A stretch of DNA of 9,127 bases, from assembly GCA_905202115.1 (NCBI GenBank), contig CAJKQZ010000101.1:1-9127 (forward strand), given 5' to 3'. The notes below the pieces were generated by a model, which did no database searches, had not been told where the DNA came from, and was given only the letters and a program-made list of their open reading frames with translations. The stretch is from an uncultured Prevotellaceae bacterium. Lineage in GTDB: Bacteria > Bacteroidota > Bacteroidia > Bacteroidales > Bacteroidaceae. Positions within the stretch are counted from its first letter, which is position 1, and each line of letters opens with the position of its first letter. Of this stretch, positions 8,101-9,127 are shown in pieces. The position numbers were made by a program, and so were the translations under genes.

Positions 8101-8936
8101 GCTGTGGCAAAGTCTGTAAAAGGTCGGAGCGTTACGCATTCGCCGGGGATTACGTATACGGTATGCTCGTCTACGTGGGTGCGCTGGCGGTTGCCGTTTG
8201 TAATTCGGTTGTCATCAGCAGAAGTTAGAAAACTGTAATCGGGCATTGATATTCCGTTGGAGATGAGAAAGTCTTTGTCTTTGGTCCATTGGCCGTTGTC
8301 GTCAAAATTGTCCCAGCTGCTCCATTCCTTTATCGTATTGGTGTTGCGGTTGCGTTCGTCAACAAAGCCTTTTGTATGGACGAAAGAATAATCTTTCATA
8401 AAGGTAATATAGTCTTCTTGCAGAATCTGAAATTCCGCCATGTGGATGTATGAGGCGCCTGCCGTTGTTTCTTTTATGGTAAAGCGTAGGTATTTGTAGT
8501 TTTCCCAAACGGGATAATGTGCGGAGGTCTCTGTTGTTAAAGGACCGTTGAACGGAATGTTCCAATCGCATAAATGTTCCCACGTGTTCCCATCGAGGCT
8601 TCCTTGAACGTCGAATTTGGTAGGGTGGCTGTTACTCTCTGGCATATCGCGCCTCGTAATTTGAAAGTAAATTTTTGTTCCGGCTATGTTTTTGCGGAGC
8701 TCTACCTGAAGGTAGTGGGTATCTGTTACTTTATTGTGCCAGTCGGAATGCCAAATAGTACTGTTGTCGCCGTCGATAAGGTTGTTGAAGTTTTTTCCTT
8801 GCTCTTCGTCGCTTGCATTGCTGCTGAACTGGCTGGCGTCGGTTATCAGTTTAGTTTGGGCCTGAGTAATGTTTGCCGAAAGCGGCAGCAGCGCTATAAG
8901 TATGATTCGTATTATACTAAATATATTTGTTTTCAT
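2139..8936 (-). CDS. Giant T9SS-exported multidomain adhesin-like protein
   Basis: An unbroken 2,265-residue protein. Residues 1-26 are a Sec signal with probable cleavage TQA|Q (A26/Q27), leaving an N-terminal Gln as often seen in Bacteroidota. Then come a discoidin (F5/8 type C) domain at about 33-173, a GLUG-type region at 335-550, unassigned sequence with beta character at 600-930, and a jelly-roll domain at about 934-1088 ending in YAIDDIRVYV. Ig-like or unassigned stretches run from 1090 to 1610, with a WTG...W....NW motif at 1620-1635. A block seen in large T9SS proteins follows (FLVGNPFMAHLDMKKFF from 1942; PPMQGFFVE at 2002-2010). The end is a type A T9SS sorting domain at about 2195-2265. 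No catalytic domain is recognised. Role inferred: surface-attached or secreted glycan or host binding. It is the first gene of the operon. The ATG at 8936 directly precedes the signal peptide; no Shine-Dalgarno sequence is present. The protein has 31 cysteines, high for an exported protein. Confidence 0.9.
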   Translation of the reverse strand: MKTNIFSIIRIILIALLPLSANITQAQTKLITDASQFSSNASDEEQGKNFNNLIDGDNSTIWHSDWHNKVTDTHYLQVELRKNIAGTKIYFQITRRDMPESNSHPTKFDVQGSLDGNTWEHLCDWNIPFNGPLTTETSAHYPVWENYKYLRFTIKETTAGASYIHMAEFQILQEDYITFMKDYSFVHTKGFVDERNRNTNTIKEWSSWDNFDDNGQWTKDKDFLISNGISMPDYSFLTSADDNRITNGNRQRTHVDEHTVYVIPGECVTLRPFTDFATASQYEENFSHWYDYATDSDPSYLDFRINPKGVHHVKNSGYYGGSVLSGYNYDVVITNADDYIEFVNRVNNNNETTLSAIMAADIDLSRHDVEPIAIYDNYPYQGTFNGNGHTIYNLTINKNDWQFVGMFGRVGAGAVIKNTRLENANITGDQYVGGFIGGTRNKPGTITMNRLYFNGNVTATTSGESGNAGGIIGCEAAGGCTLNISNCCVYGTITGTESASISGWLGSGAVLTNCFSKATVNKKDNINYDYFYRCATNEENKEVITVTNCYDDHGGDPVKRFTEGGSINEILNIFGSDNWTIYNGNVAPNPTVDSGSRIYGTVATFQCPASVDFDTEYIAVDLSQTFDMNSNVVLSNRQIVEPAIVFRHLFTVKNGETLAEELSGSADRNNEYINKYRRYVSARAGQDFQIRLDYPMPVDQKTASSLYYKTSDGKYRRMCSFDIITYNAKTNEQSEIFKGDCPYSIYAGNVYDDNGNINYVIYNSDGRDGSLKYNRMITCSAANANEGRYIVKVFGKDENGNRLKTADGAADLQIAEFVVTLQSDKIASMVNEEELLNNNKYEKHRESYLESKYGSPRAQLNFDEYNKLYSLPNGSDYIWNIGNVDNTYKWPVPWAHDSYGFGYDTYHDYSMYVISNNSKATPYKSYAEHQYPETGLHDRLYFNTDGKETGFFYYVNAAADPGIMAETDIPTLCTGSTLYVSAWLAEFSNAKEVANLIFNFKAKLKNGEEITLHSFVSGYVDKVLDQDPPAFDRNNLGQWMHIYYSFIPNTVSQGVTSNDIDHYLLTLENNCKSSNGADYAIDDIRVYVAKPEVEANQAKPICNGEETADVKVGLPFETLLASVGAVESTNKDDAEEITLFYTFLQKDIYDKAIADNEDYETAFNESVLKYQYDENNASQEQTYGKVSLTTYFDESDNGAFQTASDGRRMFYLNTSPNDSHLRSGKEYIIALYSQTKGSEGSTEELENPALSFDVEDDCAKKCTFRVRTSGVVKIDGVIVPDLDNITCCENQLPVVQIDLLGKSTTDDEMIEIEKNARFDWYSGSMDEYIEEKTETQSGTLYLSDVIKVFRDEYPSADTWDCEVTEKYTQEMKDYLHLMTSHTDDNHAKLYLCLSSYVFPRATVPQDDDEKACYVVAIPLPRDNEENAIICTEPAEVRIIVRNHSPKMLHGMHNGIEYPTYIEDVPLRIGLGQLHAVSYSSGSAVNSNNLLNIPIRIVEPVTGGVVKFKTTDDIYIYLAGTNDPEYKDLGIQPDEKDETKLEEGLHSIGTLQDITASKNGSSNIMRVAFDNSFKFREGYYYSIKLHFEEDMTDVELSGTEQPPCNGELVFTLKVVPEYQQWTGNAGNLNWNNDKNWRRVSSDELYGDKSSLDEYVTDGSNSNNVSYAPLDFTKVVIAGGETYPNLYDVNTDMISITEDGETNNYDWPSAPQYNKSDETPAGETTEDIQYDMVSRKSNRGISCRPWYVHTCDQIHFKPNAEIMNQQYLTYNKAWVDMEIAPDMWYTLSSPLKTTFAGDMYLPTDGARQETELFKNITFNTSINNRFAPAVYQRGWNKSQATVYEIGGGSRNVAINTTWSNVYNDVKEAYSAGTGFSIKTDVSEALNAGSNVMFRLPKDDESYDYYDKSGNPVGNNTAISHNNQNNLNEVNGTISVSAAAPSKYFLVGNPFMAHLDMKKFFEANNDKVNAKYWILTSKGTISAIQKDDTGEFTVTGTNDNASTVPPMQGFFVEAKNEQSSLNLVYNETMMCVEPYTANMGNLLKSPVPVIPKSTRGATNQPDGLRITAIRNGAPVTQSLLCVETSANADYDESEDVALLNDPNQQSLARVYTVAGNVATTINTVPEIETTEIGLLADDNETTKLRFDGTGCINGAMLYDALTQESTPLYDGMEYSIDGASSGRLYLTTGMFNREQLELHIEVSGNTVTITAPADCHSLTANAYNTLGQLLLKRHTQGNSITFNLNEGVFIIEATGNGYNAVKNKVIIK
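2142..2354 (-). other. T9SS type A C-terminal sorting domain
   Basis: Residues about 2195-2265 of the giant protein. Features of the Por-secretion sorting domain are visible: the first strand NTVTITAPA (2202-2210), AYNTLGQLLLKR (2219-2230), SITFNLNEGVFIIEA (2236-2250), and the terminal basic strand KNKVIIK. This domain is recognised by the type IX translocon, and cargo is often cleaved and attached to anionic lipopolysaccharide by a PorU-like sortase. Confidence 0.88.
5673..6137 (-). other. Jelly-roll carbohydrate-binding-like domain
   Basis: Residues about 934-1088 of the giant protein. It shows the layout of CBM4/9- or MAM-like jelly rolls: GFFYYVNAA (950-958), a CTGSTLYVSAWLA strand (973-985), LIFNFKAKLKNGE (996-1008), GQWMHIYYSF (1037-1046), a long loop, and the closing YAIDDIRVYV strand (1079-1088), whose DDI-x-V pattern is a hallmark of the fold. 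Exact family assignment needs a profile search. Confidence 0.65.
7287..7934 (-). other. GLUG-type beta-rich repeat region
   Basis: Residues about 335-550 of the giant protein. It opens with an ADDYIEFVNRV helix and the strand pair AADIDLSRHDVEPIA...YQGTFNGNGHTIYNLTI, typical of the segment before GLUG motifs. Degenerate copies of the V/A-G-x-F/I-x-G motif follow: VGMFGRV (404-410), VGGFIGG (432-438), AGGIIG (468-473) and SGWLGSG (502-508). The spacing of about 28-36 residues suggests a beta-helix or beta-solenoid of three or four coils. Seven cysteines lie between residues 474 and 549. GLUG regions occur in adhesins and surface proteins. Confidence 0.8.
8418..8840 (-). other. F5/8 type C (discoidin) domain
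   Basis: Residues about 33-173 of the giant protein. The run NLIDGDNSTIWHSDW (52-66) is the typical opening of this galactose-binding-like beta sandwich. It is followed by HYLQVEL (74-80), a RR(D)MP turn near 95-99, KFDVQGSLDGNTWE (107-120), and the closing YLRFTIKETTAG...AEFQI strands (149-171). Such domains bind glycans or other surface ligands; the ligand here is not predictable from sequence. Confidence 0.88.
8859..8936 (-). other. Signal peptide of the giant exported protein
   Basis: Codons 1-26 encode a short basic n-region (K2, later R10), a hydrophobic core of Ile and Leu (residues 8-18), and a small-residue exit ending TQA before Gln27. Cleavage at A26/Q27 would let the new N-terminus cyclise to pyroglutamate, a pattern reported to be enriched among signal peptidase I substrates of Bacteroidetes. 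It directs Sec export, which T9SS cargo needs before outer-membrane passage. Confidence 0.85.
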
Positions 8937-9127
8937 AATAATGCATTCGTTCGCGTATTGTTTGAATATCTGTCGACGGATTTGAATTTCGGAATTACAC
9001 TTTTTTGTCAGTATGTCGCCACGTGTATGATTGCGTGTAGCGTTGCTGCGACGGGGCTTGCCGAAGTGGCGGAAAGTTCCCGCTTGTAAAAAAAATTATC
9101 TCTGAGATATTTTAAAATATGTCTGAG
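8937..9127. other. Intergenic leader of the giant operon
   Basis: The 191 bases upstream of the giant gene contain no gene I can support. On the - strand I find no TTTG/TAnnTTTG promoter, so the operon promoter is either non-canonical or lies beyond the right edge. Near the edge are a T8 run (in - orientation), a short ATCTC/GAGAT inverted repeat (9098-9108) and a perfect 14-bp AT palindrome ATATTTTAAAATAT (9107-9120). The role of these elements is unknown. Confidence 0.5.

Noticed and set aside
8917..8946. Nine-codon frame (MHYYENKYI) on the - strand overlapping the giant gene's start in another frame
   Set aside because: Its ATG is ten bases upstream of the real start, but frames this short arise by chance in AT-rich leaders and there is no ribosome-binding or conservation evidence.
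9048..9060. Possible - strand promoter element GAACTTTC-like sequence in the leader region
   Set aside because: Candidates here differ from TAnnTTTG at two or more positions and have no TTTG about 20 bases upstream.
8574..9089. A 171-codon + strand frame running past the start of the giant gene
   Set aside because: Most of it is antisense to the signal peptide and discoidin domain; the remainder enters the gene-free leader without any recognised motif.

Overview
The window looks like chromosomal DNA from a member of the Bacteroidales (phylum Bacteroidota). Three things support this. Both promoters I can see are of the Bacteroidetes type (TTTG / TAnnTTTG with a 20-nt spacer). Genes lack strong Shine-Dalgarno sequences. 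A very large exported protein ends in a type IX secretion system (T9SS) type A sorting domain, so the organism should have a T9SS (a Prevotella-, Paraprevotella- or Barnesiella-like gut or oral lineage is plausible). The exact genus cannot be fixed from this sequence.

Left part (1-1067, + strand): a complete YycJ/WalJ-type metallo-beta-lactamase-fold hydrolase gene (73-882) with its promoter, then a tRNA-Lys(CTT) gene (955-1027) with a promoter of its own. Both transcripts can end at a perfect 34-nt palindrome flanked by A and T runs (1034-1067). The same palindrome is well placed to terminate the convergent operon arriving from the right.

Right part (1155-8936, - strand): one operon of three tightly coupled genes that fills most of the window. 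The first gene encodes an unbroken 2,265-residue exported protein: a signal peptide, an F5/8 type C (discoidin) domain, a GLUG-type beta-rich region, a jelly-roll carbohydrate-binding-like domain, long unassigned stretches, a short Trp motif and a T9SS C-terminal sorting domain. Its stop codon overlaps the start of a DUF1573 protein gene (ATGA overlap). One base after that stop begins a gene for a TlpA-like thioredoxin-fold lipoprotein with a CPDC active site.

Working together (inference): the large protein is probably a cell-surface or secreted adhesin or glycan-binding protein passed through the periplasm to the T9SS. The two small proteins would act at the envelope. The giant protein contains 31 cysteines, including two vicinal Cys-Cys pairs. 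Its translational coupling to a CxxC thioredoxin-fold lipoprotein and a CGC-containing DUF1573 protein suggests a dedicated redox or folding module for this client. No mobile element, CRISPR array or RNA gene other than the tRNA was found, and no gene-free stretch exceeds 300 bases.
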